A stretch of DNA of 64,000 bases. Source: Roseivirga sp. BDSF3-8 (GTDB lineage Bacteria > Bacteroidota > Bacteroidia > Cytophagales > Cyclobacteriaceae). Location of the stretch: assembly GCF_041449215.1 (NCBI RefSeq), contig NZ_JBGNFV010000001.1:2083001-2147000 (forward strand), written 5' to 3'. Below, one piece after another: positions 41,185 to 50,522 of this stretch. The notes below the pieces were generated by a model. The model made no database searches, was not told the DNA's origin, and worked only from the letters and a program-made list of their open reading frames with translations. The position numbers and the translations under genes were made by a program. Each line of letters begins with the position of its first letter. Positions within the stretch are counted from its first letter, which is position 1.

Positions 41185-41216
41185 GTCGGACGTGACCCGG
41201 TCGGACGCGACCCGGT
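41185..41216. repeat. Two-copy 15-bp tandem repeat
   Basis: GTCGGACGTGACCCG followed at once by GTCGGACGCGACCCG, one base different, inside the candidate mobile element and much richer in GC than its surroundings. Confidence 0.8.
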
Positions 41217-41261
41217 ACCACCTCGCGGTAGTTACGAAGGATGAAAAATTATATTTTGAAC

Positions 41262-41294
41262 AAAAAGAAAGAGGCTGCCTTTTGAGACAGCCTC
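41262..41294 (-). terminator. Terminator of polA
   Basis: On the minus strand GAGGCTG pairs with CAGCCTC around a ten-base loop and is followed by TTTCTTTTT. Its 5' half is the right inverted repeat of the candidate element. Confidence 0.75.
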
Positions 41295-41317
41295 TAATAG
41301 TTGGGTGAGGAAGGTGA

Positions 41318-44152
41318 TTAGTGGGCCTCCAGCCAGTTACTGCCAAAGCCAACACCAATCTCCATGGGTACGGATAATGGATGAGCGTTTTTCATGAGCT
41401 CTACGACTTGTTTTTCCATGAGCTCCTTTTCTTCCAGATGAACATCAAAAACAAGTTCATCATGTACCTGCATGATCATTTTGCTTTTCAGCTTCTCTTT
41501 TTTCATCCAATCATAGATGTTGATCATGGCGATCTTGATGATATCAGCGGCGCTGCCCTGAATAGGGGCATTGATGGCGTTTCGCTCAGCATAGCCTCTG
41601 ATGGTGGCATTTCTCGAGTTGATGTCTCTCAGGTAGCGTCTGCGATTGAGTATGGTTTCCACATACTCCTGGCTACGGGCATCATTTACCACGCGGTCCA
41701 TGTATTCTTTTACTGCGGGAAACTCTTCGAAGTAAGCGTTGATAATATCACTGGCCTCACCCCTTGGTATATCGAGCCGTTGAGAGAGGCCAAAGGCGGA
41801 TATCCCGTAGATTATGCCAAAATTGGCTGTTTTTGCTTTGCGCCGCATATCACTATCCACTTCCTCCAGGGGTACTTTGTATATCTTGCTGGCAGTGGTG
41901 GCATGGATATCACGCCCGTTTTTAAACGCATCAATCATACTCTCGTCTTCCGAGAAGGCGGCCATGATGCGTAACTCAATCTGGCTATAGTCTGCAGCCA
42001 TTAGGGTATATTCTTCACTACGGGGTACGAACGCACGCCTTATTTCCCGGCCGCGGTCTGTACGGATAGGAATATTCTGCAGGTTGGGGTTAGTGGAGCT
42101 AAGCCTGCCTGTAGCCGCTACAGCCTGGTTATAGTTAGTATGAATGAGCCCTGTACGGGGGGATATGAGTAGAGGTAAGGCATCTACATAGGTAGACTTG
42201 AGTTTATTGAGTTCGCGGTAATCCTGAATAAGCCTTACGATTTCGTGCTCATTCGCATATTTTACCAAAACCTCTTCACCGGTAGCGTACAGGCCGGTCT
42301 TTGTTTTCTTAGGCTTAGTATCTATCTGCAGCTTTTCAAACAGTATAGGACCGAGTTGCTTGGTTGAGGCTATATTAAATTCCTCTCCAGCTAACTCGTA
42401 GATACGCTTTTCGATCTCCACACTCTCCTTTTCGAGGGCCTTGCTATAGGACTGAAGGGTTTCGGTGTCAATTTTGACGCCTTCTGCTTCCATATCTGCA
42501 AGGACACGGGTTAGTGGGGATTCGACCTTCAGCAGCAGGTCGTCCAGATTGTGTTTTTTAATGTCTTTTTCCAGAGACAGTTTAAGCTGGAGGGTTATGT
42601 CGGCGTCTTCTCCTGCGTATTCGGCTACCTTTTCTACCTCAGCGTCGCGCATACTTCCCTGTTTTTTGCCTTTCTTCCCAATCAGGGTTTCAATGGAAAC
42701 TGGGGTGTAGTTGAGGATGGACTCGGCAAGCACATCCATATTATGGCGCATATCAGGCTCCAGCAGGTAGTGGGCTATCATGGTGTCGAATAAGGTGCCT
42801 TTCACCTCTACACCGTACCGCTTGAGCACGAGCATATCATACTTAAGGTTTTGCCCTATTTTGATAACGTCAGGATTTTCCAGCACTTCTCTGAAGAAAG
42901 CCACTATAGAGAGGCACCCGTCACGATCGTCGGGTACAGGTACGTAGTAAGCCTCTCCGGCCACATAACTGAATGACAGCCCTACAAGCTCAGCTTCATG
43001 GGCATCAAGACTGTCAGTCTCTGTGTCAAAGCAAAATTCTTTTTGCCTGCCCAGGTATACCGCCAGTTCTTTAAGCTTTTCCTCTTCCTCTACCAGGTGG
43101 TAATGGTGTGGCGTATTATAGATAGTGTTCCGGCTACTGATGGCCACAGCCGTTTCGGGTGCTGCTTCGGAGGCTGGTTTATCCTCTTCCTCTTCCTTTT
43201 CTTCGCTGCCAAAAAGCCCCATTTGTGCTGTGTCTTTCTTCACCTTTCGGGTGGATTTGGACTTCGGGATCTCTTGCCCAAGGACGCGGCGGGCGAGTGT
43301 ACGGAACTCTAACTCTTCAAACAGCCTGTTAATTTCCTTCTCATCAGGCTCACTGCACTTGCAGGAGTCAGGATCGAAATGGACGGGAACTTCTGTGTTA
43401 ATGGTGGCCAGCTCTTTAGAAAGGATGGCCTGATCAGCGTATTTTTCTACGTTTTCTTTTTGCTTGCCCTTAAGGTCCTGGTAGTTTTTGACCAGCTCCT
43501 CTACTGTGCCATATTTCTTTAGGAGCTTGGCGGCAGTCTTAGGCCCTATACCTGGTATACCGGGGATATTATCCACACTATCTCCCTGCAATCCCAGCAT
43601 ATCGGCGACCTGGTCCACCCGCTCAATATCCCATTTCTGTAGTACTTCTGGTATACCGAGTACATCTACCCCGTTGCCCATGAAGCTGGGTTTGTACAGG
43701 TAAACATGTTCGCGTACAAGCTGGCCGTAGTCCTTGTCAGGGGTCATCATAAATACCTCAAAACCAGCATCACCCGCTTTGTGGGCTATGGTGCCGATGA
43801 GGTCGTCTGCCTCAAAGCCGTCCTTTTCGATTACGGGGATATTGAAGGCCCTTACGATGTCTTTTACCACAGGGATGGCTACTCTGATATCTTCGGGCTG
43901 CTCTTCACGCTGGGCCTTGTACTCCGGAAAGCGCTCGTGGCGGAAGGTGGGAGCACTGGTATCAAAGGCTACAGCTATGTGGGTAGGCTTTTCTTTATTA
44001 AGTATTTCTACAAGGGTGTTTGTAAAACCGAGGGCAGCACCGGTATTTACCCCTTTAGAATTTATTCGTGGATTTTTGCTGAAGGCAAAGTGGGCGCGGT
44101 AGATCAGGGCCATGGCGTCCAGCAAAAACATTTTATTTTCAGGCTTGCTCAT
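41318..44152 (-). CDS. polA: DNA polymerase I
   Basis: From the ATG at 44152 (MSKPENKMFLLDAMALIYRAHFAF) it has 944 residues. The 5'-3' flap nuclease is N-terminal (about 1-290, with FEADDLIGTIA and GDSVDNIPGIPGIGPKTA). A 3'-5' exonuclease domain follows with intact DTE (FCFDTETDSL), so proofreading is probably active. The polymerase domain has motif A DYSQIELRIMA, the O-helix RRKAKTANFGIIYG and motif C QVHDELVFDV. It fills gaps and removes primers. The longer frame at 44197 adds residues with no family support. Confidence 0.97.
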   Translation of the reverse strand: MSKPENKMFLLDAMALIYRAHFAFSKNPRINSKGVNTGAALGFTNTLVEILNKEKPTHIAVAFDTSAPTFRHERFPEYKAQREEQPEDIRVAIPVVKDIVRAFNIPVIEKDGFEADDLIGTIAHKAGDAGFEVFMMTPDKDYGQLVREHVYLYKPSFMGNGVDVLGIPEVLQKWDIERVDQVADMLGLQGDSVDNIPGIPGIGPKTAAKLLKKYGTVEELVKNYQDLKGKQKENVEKYADQAILSKELATINTEVPVHFDPDSCKCSEPDEKEINRLFEELEFRTLARRVLGQEIPKSKSTRKVKKDTAQMGLFGSEEKEEEEDKPASEAAPETAVAISSRNTIYNTPHHYHLVEEEEKLKELAVYLGRQKEFCFDTETDSLDAHEAELVGLSFSYVAGEAYYVPVPDDRDGCLSIVAFFREVLENPDVIKIGQNLKYDMLVLKRYGVEVKGTLFDTMIAHYLLEPDMRHNMDVLAESILNYTPVSIETLIGKKGKKQGSMRDAEVEKVAEYAGEDADITLQLKLSLEKDIKKHNLDDLLLKVESPLTRVLADMEAEGVKIDTETLQSYSKALEKESVEIEKRIYELAGEEFNIASTKQLGPILFEKLQIDTKPKKTKTGLYATGEEVLVKYANEHEIVRLIQDYRELNKLKSTYVDALPLLISPRTGLIHTNYNQAVAATGRLSSTNPNLQNIPIRTDRGREIRRAFVPRSEEYTLMAADYSQIELRIMAAFSEDESMIDAFKNGRDIHATTASKIYKVPLEEVDSDMRRKAKTANFGIIYGISAFGLSQRLDIPRGEASDIINAYFEEFPAVKEYMDRVVNDARSQEYVETILNRRRYLRDINSRNATIRGYAERNAINAPIQGSAADIIKIAMINIYDWMKKEKLKSKMIMQVHDELVFDVHLEEKELMEKQVVELMKNAHPLSVPMEIGVGFGSNWLEAH

Positions 44153-44200
44153 ACGGTAAAAATATAAAATATCTGACAGGGCTGTGTTTTGCTGCAAGGC

Positions 44201-44230
44201 AAAAAAAAGAGAAGCTATTGGCTTCTCTTA
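44201..44230 (-). terminator. Terminator after the cysteine desulfurase gene
   Basis: On the minus strand AAGAGAAGCC / GGCTTCTCTT-type stem with a short loop, followed by eight T. Confidence 0.8.
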
Positions 44231-44257
44231 AAATCTTTTTGTTAAAGCAATAGCATG

Positions 44258-45403
44258 CTATACGGAGACTTTAACTGTTTCGGACAGTTTGTTTACTACA
44301 TAGTCCAGTTCTTCCTTAGTATTTCGTTTACTGAAGCTAAAGCGGATGGCGCCGCGGTTCTCTTTGTTTTTTACTACTTCAGCCAAGACATGTGAGCCTA
44401 TGCTGGAACCGCTGCTACAGGCACTGCCCCCGGAGGCTGATATCTGCTGTATGTTGAGGTTAAAGAGAAGCATAGCATTATCTTCCACATTAGGCACGCT
44501 CACATTGAGTACAGTGTAAAGGCTCCGGCTAGCATTAGCGCTGTCTCCATGAAAACCGACTTCAGGGATTTCGGTTTTAAGGCGATCGATCATGTAATCT
44601 TTGAGGCCCTGAATATGTGCCTGGTGGTCATCCATATCCCGGTAGGCTATTTCTAATGCCTTGGCGAGGCCGATGATGCCATATACATTTTCTGTTCCAC
44701 CGCGCATATTACGCTCCTGGGCCCCTCCGGTTATGAGAGGGTGTATTTTATGGTTGGCGCTAACATACAAAAAGCCCACTCCTTTGGGCCCATGAAACTT
44801 GTGCGCAGATCCAACAATGCTACAACAATCGAGTGCCTGCAGGTCATGACGGTAATGTCCCATAGTTTGAACAGTGTCTGAGTGATAGACAGCGCCAAAT
44901 TCTTTGCAGAGCCCCGATACGGAGGCAATATCAGTCAGGTTACCGATCTCATTATTTCCATGCATCAATGAAACGAAGCACTTTTCCCCCGCTTTTTCCA
45001 GCAGTGAACGCAGGCTATCCATATCGATATGGCCTCTTTCATCAAGAGATACGTAATGCAATTTGACCTTGCCTTCTTTCTCTACTGCCTGCAGGGTATG
45101 CAGCACGGCATGATGCTCGATCCGGGAGGTAATGGCATGTTTGATGCCATATGTGTCAATAGTACAGCGAATGGCTGTATTGTCTGCTTCTGTGCCTCCT
45201 GAGGTAAAGAAAATCTCCGCAGGAGCTGCATTAAGCAGATCAGCTACTTTTTTCCGGGCTTTTTCCAGGCCTGATTTGACTTGGTTACCGTGAGTGTGGA
45301 TAGATGACGGGTTGCCGTAGTATTCAAGCATATAAGGCTTCATGGCCTCAAATACTTCCTCATCCAAAGGGGTGGTAGCGGCATTGTCCAGGTAAACCCT
45401 CAT
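44258..45403 (-). CDS. Cysteine desulfurase (NifS/IscS-like)
   Basis: A PLP enzyme that takes sulfur from cysteine as a persulfide for iron-sulfur clusters and other thio-cofactors. 381 residues: YLDNAATTPLDEEV at the N-terminus, HGNNEIGNL, the PLP lysine in GSAHKFHGPKGVGFLYV near 203, and the sulfur-carrying Cys in SGGSACSSGSSIGS near 325. The loop type is that of group I (NifS/IscS). No isc or suf genes are adjacent, so the specific acceptor is unknown. It starts 11 bases after the phosphohexomutase gene and is likely co-transcribed with it. Confidence 0.94.
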   Translation of the reverse strand: MRVYLDNAATTPLDEEVFEAMKPYMLEYYGNPSSIHTHGNQVKSGLEKARKKVADLLNAAPAEIFFTSGGTEADNTAIRCTIDTYGIKHAITSRIEHHAVLHTLQAVEKEGKVKLHYVSLDERGHIDMDSLRSLLEKAGEKCFVSLMHGNNEIGNLTDIASVSGLCKEFGAVYHSDTVQTMGHYRHDLQALDCCSIVGSAHKFHGPKGVGFLYVSANHKIHPLITGGAQERNMRGGTENVYGIIGLAKALEIAYRDMDDHQAHIQGLKDYMIDRLKTEIPEVGFHGDSANASRSLYTVLNVSVPNVEDNAMLLFNLNIQQISASGGSACSSGSSIGSHVLAEVVKNKENRGAIRFSFSKRNTKEELDYVVNKLSETVKVSV

Positions 45404-45414
45404 GTTGTTTAATC

Positions 45415-46806
45415 TTATGCGTTAGTAGAAATTATCTCCTTAATGTCAGAGATAATCTTATTAGCCAGGTGTTCAGCGGTTGCCTGCGATTCACTTTCGC
45501 TATAAATACGGATAATGGGCTCCGTATTAGACTTTCGCAAATGTACCCATTCTTTATCAAATTCCACCTTTACGCCGTCGATGGTATTGATTGGCTGATT
45601 GTGATACTTATCCTGAATTTCACTCAGGATCTGGTCTACATCTATATTAGGCGTAAGCTCAATCTTATTTTTAGAGATATAATAATTAGGGTAGCTGGCC
45701 CTGAGCATCTTAGTTGACTTACCAAAGTGAGCCAGGTGGCTAAGAAATAATGCTATACCTACCATGGCATCCCGTCCATAATGAAGTTCGGGATAGATAA
45801 TACCCCCGTTACCTTCGCCACCGATGACGGCTCCTGTTTCTTTCATCATGGTGACTACATTCACCTCGCCTACCGCAGACGCTTTATAGGTACCACCATG
45901 TTTTTCGGTTACATCCCTCAGGGCGCGTGTAGAGCTCAGGTTGCTTACGGTATTTCCTTTACTGTGCTTTAAAACATAATCAGCGACAGCTACCAGTGTG
46001 TATTCCTCTCCAAATGGCGTCCCGTCCTCACAAATTAAGGCGAGACGGTCTACATCAGGGTCTACCACGATGCCCAGATCATACTGCCCGTGCTCTACTT
46101 CGTGGCTTATCGCATTTAAGTGCTCAGGCAATGGCTCGGGGTTGTGAGGAAAAAGGCCGTTGGCGTCACAATACATCTCATTTACATGCTCTACTCCCAA
46201 TGCAGCCAGTAACTTGGGTAGTGCTATCCCTCCGGAACTGTTGACACAGTCTATTACAATACGGAAGCCACGCTTACGTATAGCTTCCACATCGACAAGG
46301 TCAAGAGCAAGGATTTGATCTATGTGCTTATCTATATAGGTAGTATCCTGACGGTACCCCCCAAGCTTTTTTACATCAGCGAAGAGGATTTTGCCGCTTT
46401 CGGCAATTTCAAGTACTTTTTTGCCGTCTTCTGCGGAAATGAACTCGCCTCGTTCATTCAGAAGCTTAAGGGCATTCCAGGGAGCAGGGTTATGGCTTGC
46501 CGTAAGGATAATTCCGCCGGCAGCCTGTTCCATAGTTACGGCCATTTCCACTGTAGGGGTAGTGGAGAGATCTAAATCTATTACTGTAAAGCCTAACCCC
46601 TGCAATGAACCGGTAACCAAGTGGCTGAGCATCTCGCCTGAGAGGCGGGCATCCCTGCCAATTATTACCTTGTCCCTGGTACTGTTTTGTTTCAGCCAGT
46701 AGCCGTAGGCTGAGGTAAATTTTACAATATCAATAGGGGTGAGAGCATCACCTTCCAGTCCACCGATGGTACCCCGGATACCGGAAATAGATTTAATTAA
46801 AGCCAC
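45415..46806 (-). CDS. glmM: Phosphoglucosamine mutase family enzyme (GlmM-like)
   Basis: 463 residues of the alpha-D-phosphohexomutase family: the phosphoserine loop ILTASHNPAPWNALK near 100, the Mg-binding loop DPDVDRLALI near 240, the sugar-binding loop GEGNGGIIYPELHYGRDA near 320, and the C-terminal phosphate loop RKSNTEPIIRIY. GlmM makes glucosamine-1-phosphate for peptidoglycan and LPS. The start SISGIRGTIGG is the form found in Bacteroidota GlmM. A phosphomannomutase specificity cannot be excluded. Confidence 0.88.
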   Translation of the reverse strand: MALIKSISGIRGTIGGLEGDALTPIDIVKFTSAYGYWLKQNSTRDKVIIGRDARLSGEMLSHLVTGSLQGLGFTVIDLDLSTTPTVEMAVTMEQAAGGIILTASHNPAPWNALKLLNERGEFISAEDGKKVLEIAESGKILFADVKKLGGYRQDTTYIDKHIDQILALDLVDVEAIRKRGFRIVIDCVNSSGGIALPKLLAALGVEHVNEMYCDANGLFPHNPEPLPEHLNAISHEVEHGQYDLGIVVDPDVDRLALICEDGTPFGEEYTLVAVADYVLKHSKGNTVSNLSSTRALRDVTEKHGGTYKASAVGEVNVVTMMKETGAVIGGEGNGGIIYPELHYGRDAMVGIALFLSHLAHFGKSTKMLRASYPNYYISKNKIELTPNIDVDQILSEIQDKYHNQPINTIDGVKVEFDKEWVHLRKSNTEPIIRIYSESESQATAEHLANKIISDIKEIISTNA

Positions 46807-46873
46807 GAATTGAAATACTTTTTTGTGAAGGTAAAACTAAGAAAAGTATGGTGATGGCGACACCACAGGAGGG

Positions 46874-47116
46874 TCAATTAAATTTTTCCAGGACCTTCTC
46901 CACTTCGGATTTATTGTTTTCTTCCTCTTTACCGCAGGCTTCTCCGGCTTCAATATCACGGCCGCAAAATCCACAGGTGCCTCCTTCTTTATTGAGAAAA
47001 GGACTCTGGGAGGCGCATGTTCCTTTAAACTCGCCGTTCTTTAAAAAGAGAAGACGAACAGACATAAGGATAAAGAAAAGTGCTAAAAAGCCGATGCCCA
47101 GCAATACAGTTGTCAT
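46874..47116 (-). CDS. Small Cys-rich membrane protein, NqrM-like
   Basis: 80 residues: one membrane helix (about 4-24), then LKNGEFKGTCASQSPFLNKEGGTCGFCGRD, with four Cys in total including a CxxC, and an acidic C-terminal tail. The order helix, basic residues, Lys-Gly-x-Cys and then CxxC resembles NqrM, the maturation factor of the Na+-pumping NADH:quinone reductase, but no nqr genes are here. Bacteroidota genomes carry this family widely without a known function. Metal or iron-sulfur binding by the Cys is an inference. Confidence 0.72.
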   Translation of the reverse strand: MTTVLLGIGFLALFFILMSVRLLFLKNGEFKGTCASQSPFLNKEGGTCGFCGRDIEAGEACGKEEENNKSEVEKVLEKFN

Positions 47117-47202
47117 AACTTCTTAATTTTGTGCAAAGTTATTTGTTCTGACTGATTAACGCACTTATTCAGGGCAAAGTTTCTAACCGGAAAGCACATC
47201 AC

Positions 47203-48018
47203 ATGAAAAGACCAGAAACAAAACCTGATCTTAAAAGAAAGGACAAGCTCGAAGCCTTTGACAGGTTACTCACGATCATGGACGAATTGCGTGAGAATTG
47301 CCCCTGGGATAAAAAGCAAACCCTGGAAAGCCTGCGTCACCTGACCATTGAAGAAACCTTTGAGTTATCTGATGCTATCCTTGAGGGTGATCTGGACGAG
47401 ATACGCGCAGAGTTAGGTGATATCATGCTGCACATGGTGTTCTATTCGAGAATTGGTAGCGAAAAGAAGGCGTTCGATATAGCTGATGTGCTCAATGGGG
47501 TATGTGATAAGCTAATAAGGCGGCATCCGCATATATATAGCGATACTGAAGCGAACGATGAAGCAACAGTAAAAGCTAATTGGGAGAAGATCAAGCTACA
47601 GGAAAAAGGGAACAAGTCCGTACTTGGGGGTGTACCCAGGTCACTTCCGGCCTTGGTCAAAGCCATGCGGATACAGGAAAAAGCGCGCGGGGTAGGGTTT
47701 GACTGGGACAGTCCTCACCAGGTGTGGGAAAAGGTGGAAGAAGAGATGGGTGAGTTTCGGGGGGAATTTGACGTAGCTTCCGGTGAGGTGGCTGATAAGC
47801 AGAAAGCCAGCGATGAGTTCGGCGATCTTATGTTTAGCCTGATAAATTATGCCCGCTTCCTGGACATCAATCCCGAAGAGGCGCTTGAACGCACCAATAA
47901 AAAATTCATTAAGCGCTTTCAGTACCTGGAGAAGGCCTCCGCTCAAGACGGTAAAAAGCTTGGTGAGATGACTTTACCAGAAATGGATAAATATTGGAAT
48001 GAGGCTAAAAAGCTATAA
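47203..48018 (+). CDS. mazG: Nucleoside triphosphate pyrophosphohydrolase MazG
   Basis: 271 residues with two MazG repeats. The first has NCPWDKKQTLESLRHLTIEETFELSDAI and GDIMLHMVFYS, the EExxE/ExxD metal site; the second, at about 175-235, has EKVEEEMGEFRGEF and DEFGDLMFSLINYARF. It removes non-canonical or excess NTPs and can lower ppGpp. Length and layout match the E. coli protein. It is convergent with the AAA+ ATPase gene, with two bases between the stop codons. Confidence 0.96.
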   Translation: MKRPETKPDLKRKDKLEAFDRLLTIMDELRENCPWDKKQTLESLRHLTIEETFELSDAILEGDLDEIRAELGDIMLHMVFYSRIGSEKKAFDIADVLNGVCDKLIRRHPHIYSDTEANDEATVKANWEKIKLQEKGNKSVLGGVPRSLPALVKAMRIQEKARGVGFDWDSPHQVWEKVEEEMGEFRGEFDVASGEVADKQKASDEFGDLMFSLINYARFLDINPEEALERTNKKFIKRFQYLEKASAQDGKKLGEMTLPEMDKYWNEAKKL

Positions 48019-48020
48019 GT

Positions 48021-49337
48021 CTACCCTGTTTTGCCTTCTTTCTGAAGCTCGCGCCGTATGCCTTCCTGCAGGTCTTCCATAGATATTACTCTTTCATTTC
48101 GGGAAAGGCTCATGAGTGCACAGTAGCGGATTACGTTACTGATAGCTCCTCCGGACAATTCATGCGTTTTGGCTATTTGCCTGAGGTCTACATCTTCTGC
48201 AAGTGCCATATCTTCGCCGAAAGCCTTTTTCCAAAGCGTAAGCCTGAGGCTGGCGTCCGGAACCGGAAAGTATATCACGCTTTGAAAACGGCGGGTAAAA
48301 GCCTCGTCCATATTACCTTTCAGGTTACTGGCGAGGATGATAAGCCCGGGGTAGTCTTCTATCCGCTGCAGCAGGTAGCTTATTTCCTGGTTGGCGTACC
48401 TGTCATTGGCGCTGCTTGTATTGACGCGTTTGCCAAATAGGGAGTCGGCTTCGTCAAAGAAGAGTACCCACTTTTTGTTTTCTGCCTGGTCAAATACGTT
48501 TTTCAGGTTTTTCTCAGTTTCACCGATGTACTTTGATACGACCATACTGAGGTCCACACGGTATACATCCAGCCCAAAGCCTTTTCCGAGGAGGCTTGCG
48601 GTCAATGTTTTACCGGTACCGGGCGGGCCATAAAAGAGGCAGCGGTATCCACGGCGAATCTTTCTACCGATGGTAGGCAGGCTAAGGAGGTCCTGGCCAT
48701 GTGCAAGCCATGCTTTTAACTCTTCCAGGCTTTCCCAGGTATCATAACTAAGCACAAGATCCTCCCACTCCAGCGGAGTGTTAATGACCTGCGCGGGGAA
48801 CCGGCTGCTGTACTTGGGGCGAATAGGCTCACCCGTACGCACCATACGCAGGGCTTCGTTTGAGATAAAAAGCTGCCCTGATAACTCAGGTTCGCCAGCC
48901 TCGCTTTCCGTGAACTGGATAAGCGCCGAACTGAATAGTGGGTTAGTGATATTAAAAAAGTCCAGATAAGCGATACGGCGGGTAGTATCAGCCCCTGCCA
49001 GAAGAAAGAGGGCTGTTTCGCCAGTAGGGAGTACACCTCCGTGGCTTTTACCCACCAGTCCTCCGAATATCGTGTAAGGCCGGGTCGTGCCCGATGGGGT
49101 AAGCCTGAGCATATCAAGGACCTCAGGCTGCAGGTGTGGGGCTAGGGCAAGCGCAAGTACCAGCCGCTGCTCCTCCGTCAGGTTAAGGGTTTTGACTATG
49201 TTTTCATAGGCACTACCATTTTCTGGCATTACGGGGGCTTCAGGCAGTTCTGCTTCCTGATTCGTAAGGTAGGCATCTATACGGGCCCTTACGGCTTCGG
49301 CCAGCCAGTCAAGTTCTAATGCTAGCGTCTGATACAA
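48021..49337 (-). CDS. AAA+ ATPase of the contractile-injection-system-associated type
   Basis: 438 residues. An N-terminal helical/winged-helix region (about 1-200) is followed by a single AAA+ module: Walker A YGPPGTGKTLTA near 240, Walker B WVLFFDEADSLFG, sensor 1 LIILASNLKGNMD, an arginine finger in RRFQ, and sensor 2 SGGAISNVIRY. This layout is that of the ATPase found in extracellular contractile injection loci (Afp15-like) and in many orphan Bacteroidota copies. No sheath, tube or baseplate genes are in the window. It lies just beyond the toxin locus; a link is only a possibility. Confidence 0.82.
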   Translation of the reverse strand: MYQTLALELDWLAEAVRARIDAYLTNQEAELPEAPVMPENGSAYENIVKTLNLTEEQRLVLALALAPHLQPEVLDMLRLTPSGTTRPYTIFGGLVGKSHGGVLPTGETALFLLAGADTTRRIAYLDFFNITNPLFSSALIQFTESEAGEPELSGQLFISNEALRMVRTGEPIRPKYSSRFPAQVINTPLEWEDLVLSYDTWESLEELKAWLAHGQDLLSLPTIGRKIRRGYRCLFYGPPGTGKTLTASLLGKGFGLDVYRVDLSMVVSKYIGETEKNLKNVFDQAENKKWVLFFDEADSLFGKRVNTSSANDRYANQEISYLLQRIEDYPGLIILASNLKGNMDEAFTRRFQSVIYFPVPDASLRLTLWKKAFGEDMALAEDVDLRQIAKTHELSGGAISNVIRYCALMSLSRNERVISMEDLQEGIRRELQKEGKTG

Positions 49338-50078
49338 GGTGTGGGTTTGTTTAGCTTTAACAATGGGCGAAAATACAATGGCAGGATTTGATGCACCTGG
49401 TCAAGCTGCTTTTTTTTATTACGTAGGGGCTTTTGAGTAAGCATATAAATAAAAACAGGACCGGGGGGAGAGTTTAATATAGTAATTGACTCCTGGAATG
49501 AGTTGGTGCGGTTAGGACTGGGTGATGAGTAATAGTTAAAACCTACTATTTGAGATATATACAAACAGTCCAACGCCACTCCCGGAAGCTATGTCTGAGG
49601 ATTAAATGGACCTATCCGGCTGAGTCGATGGCGACCAGGCTCCCGAGGGTATTCTACTTTTGTGCAATGCCTGGCTTGGGGTGGGCAGTGGCTCTATGGG
49701 GAATGGACTCTGGCTGGGGGTCATCTTCATTACCTCTGAACAGGAAGCCGCTGCTTAGTGTACCAGTATATTTATACGAATAGAATGAATATTGGAAAAG
49801 TTTAATATTGACTCTTTGCAGGCAGTGGGTCGAAGGAGGGATAAACGTATGCCGAAGGCAAGTAAGACTCATAGCGAAGGAGAAGCGAAGCAGAACCGTA
49901 TTAATAGCGAACCAGAAGCGAAAGATGAGAAGGGGAAAGGAGGCGGATTCTTTTGGAAAGAGGGGGGAGGAGGGGTTCTTATGGTATTGTAAAAGTACAA
50001 AAAATGGAGATGGTTTGCAATAGACTGCTTCTAAAGGAAGGCTACGCCATTATTGAAGCAAAGGCGATATTTTGTCGG
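49338..50078. other. Gene-poor scar region next to the IS256 remnant
   Basis: About 740 bases with only short ORFs of odd composition (Lys/Glu/Gly-rich or frameless) and no family match. No terminal repeats of an insertion sequence were found. It looks like decayed or inserted sequence between the AAA+ gene and the toxin locus. Confidence 0.5.
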
Positions 50079-50348
50079 TTACACAGCTGATCGTTGTAAA
50101 GGCCTCCAGGCCATTTTGCCCAGGCTGGTTTTCACCTTCTTTTTACCGCGGCCGTTCTTGCGATTACTTTCTTTGACCTGCTGGTCTAAGTGCTCGTCAA
50201 GCTCACTCAAAAGGCTCTCTTCTAAAAAATCCTTGAGAAGGGGAGTCAGGGCACCGTCACTACCCAACAGATCGCCACCGCCTAGCAGCTTCTCGCGAGC
50301 TTGTTGTTTGAATGACTCGTAATCGAATTCTTCTTTCTTATCCTTCAT
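50079..50348 (-). pseudogene. IS256-family transposase, N-terminal remnant
   Basis: 89 residues match only the start of IS256 (mutator-type) transposases: MKDKKEEFDYESFKQQAREK, a Gly-rich turn, LTPLLKDFLEESLLSELDEHL and NRKNGRGKKKVKTSLG. In the intact family this is followed by the PRDR region and a DDE domain of about 300 more residues; here the frame changes to unrelated sequence and stops. It is a dead fragment. It sits at the far end of the toxin locus, where mobile elements are often found. Confidence 0.8.
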
Positions 50349-50485
50349 CGTGTCTTTAAGATAGTTACTGTACTACTTAGTGACACACTTTATGTAATAG
50401 TCTCTTTTCATTGGAGATGATCGACAAAATATCTTCTCTGTGATCGATGCTTTTATCGCCAAAAGAAAAATTCAGTCAATAATGT

Positions 50486-50514
50486 AAAAAGCCCGATCTA
50501 TCCGATCAGGCTTT
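50486..50514 (-). terminator. Terminator after the Imm52-like gene
   Basis: On the minus strand AAGCCTGATC pairs with GATCGGGCTT (one G-U) around a five-base loop and is followed by five T. Confidence 0.75.
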
Positions 50515-50522
50515 CTAAATCT

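Larger units (their letters stand above)
41104..41294. mobile_element. Candidate MITE or IS remnant with 16-bp terminal inverted repeats
   Basis: GAGGCTGTCTCAAAAG at 41104-41119 recurs as its exact reverse complement at 41279-41294, enclosing 159 bases with no credible gene. Ends with this GAGGCTGTCTCAAAA look are common in bacterial insertion sequences. No clear target duplication is visible, and the right end doubles as the polA terminator, so an inverted terminator duplication is an alternative. Confidence 0.45.

Noticed and set aside
41155-41358. 67-codon minus-strand ORF over the candidate mobile element
   Set aside because: It runs from the polA 3' end across the terminator and inverted repeat; no transposase or other motif.
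46874-47116. Calling the small Cys-rich protein nqrM outright
   Set aside because: The pattern is similar but no nqr operon is nearby and the Cys spacing is only approximate.
49550-50023. Short plus-strand ORFs (about 66-77 codons)
   Set aside because: Overlapping frames of odd composition in the scar region with no homology pattern.
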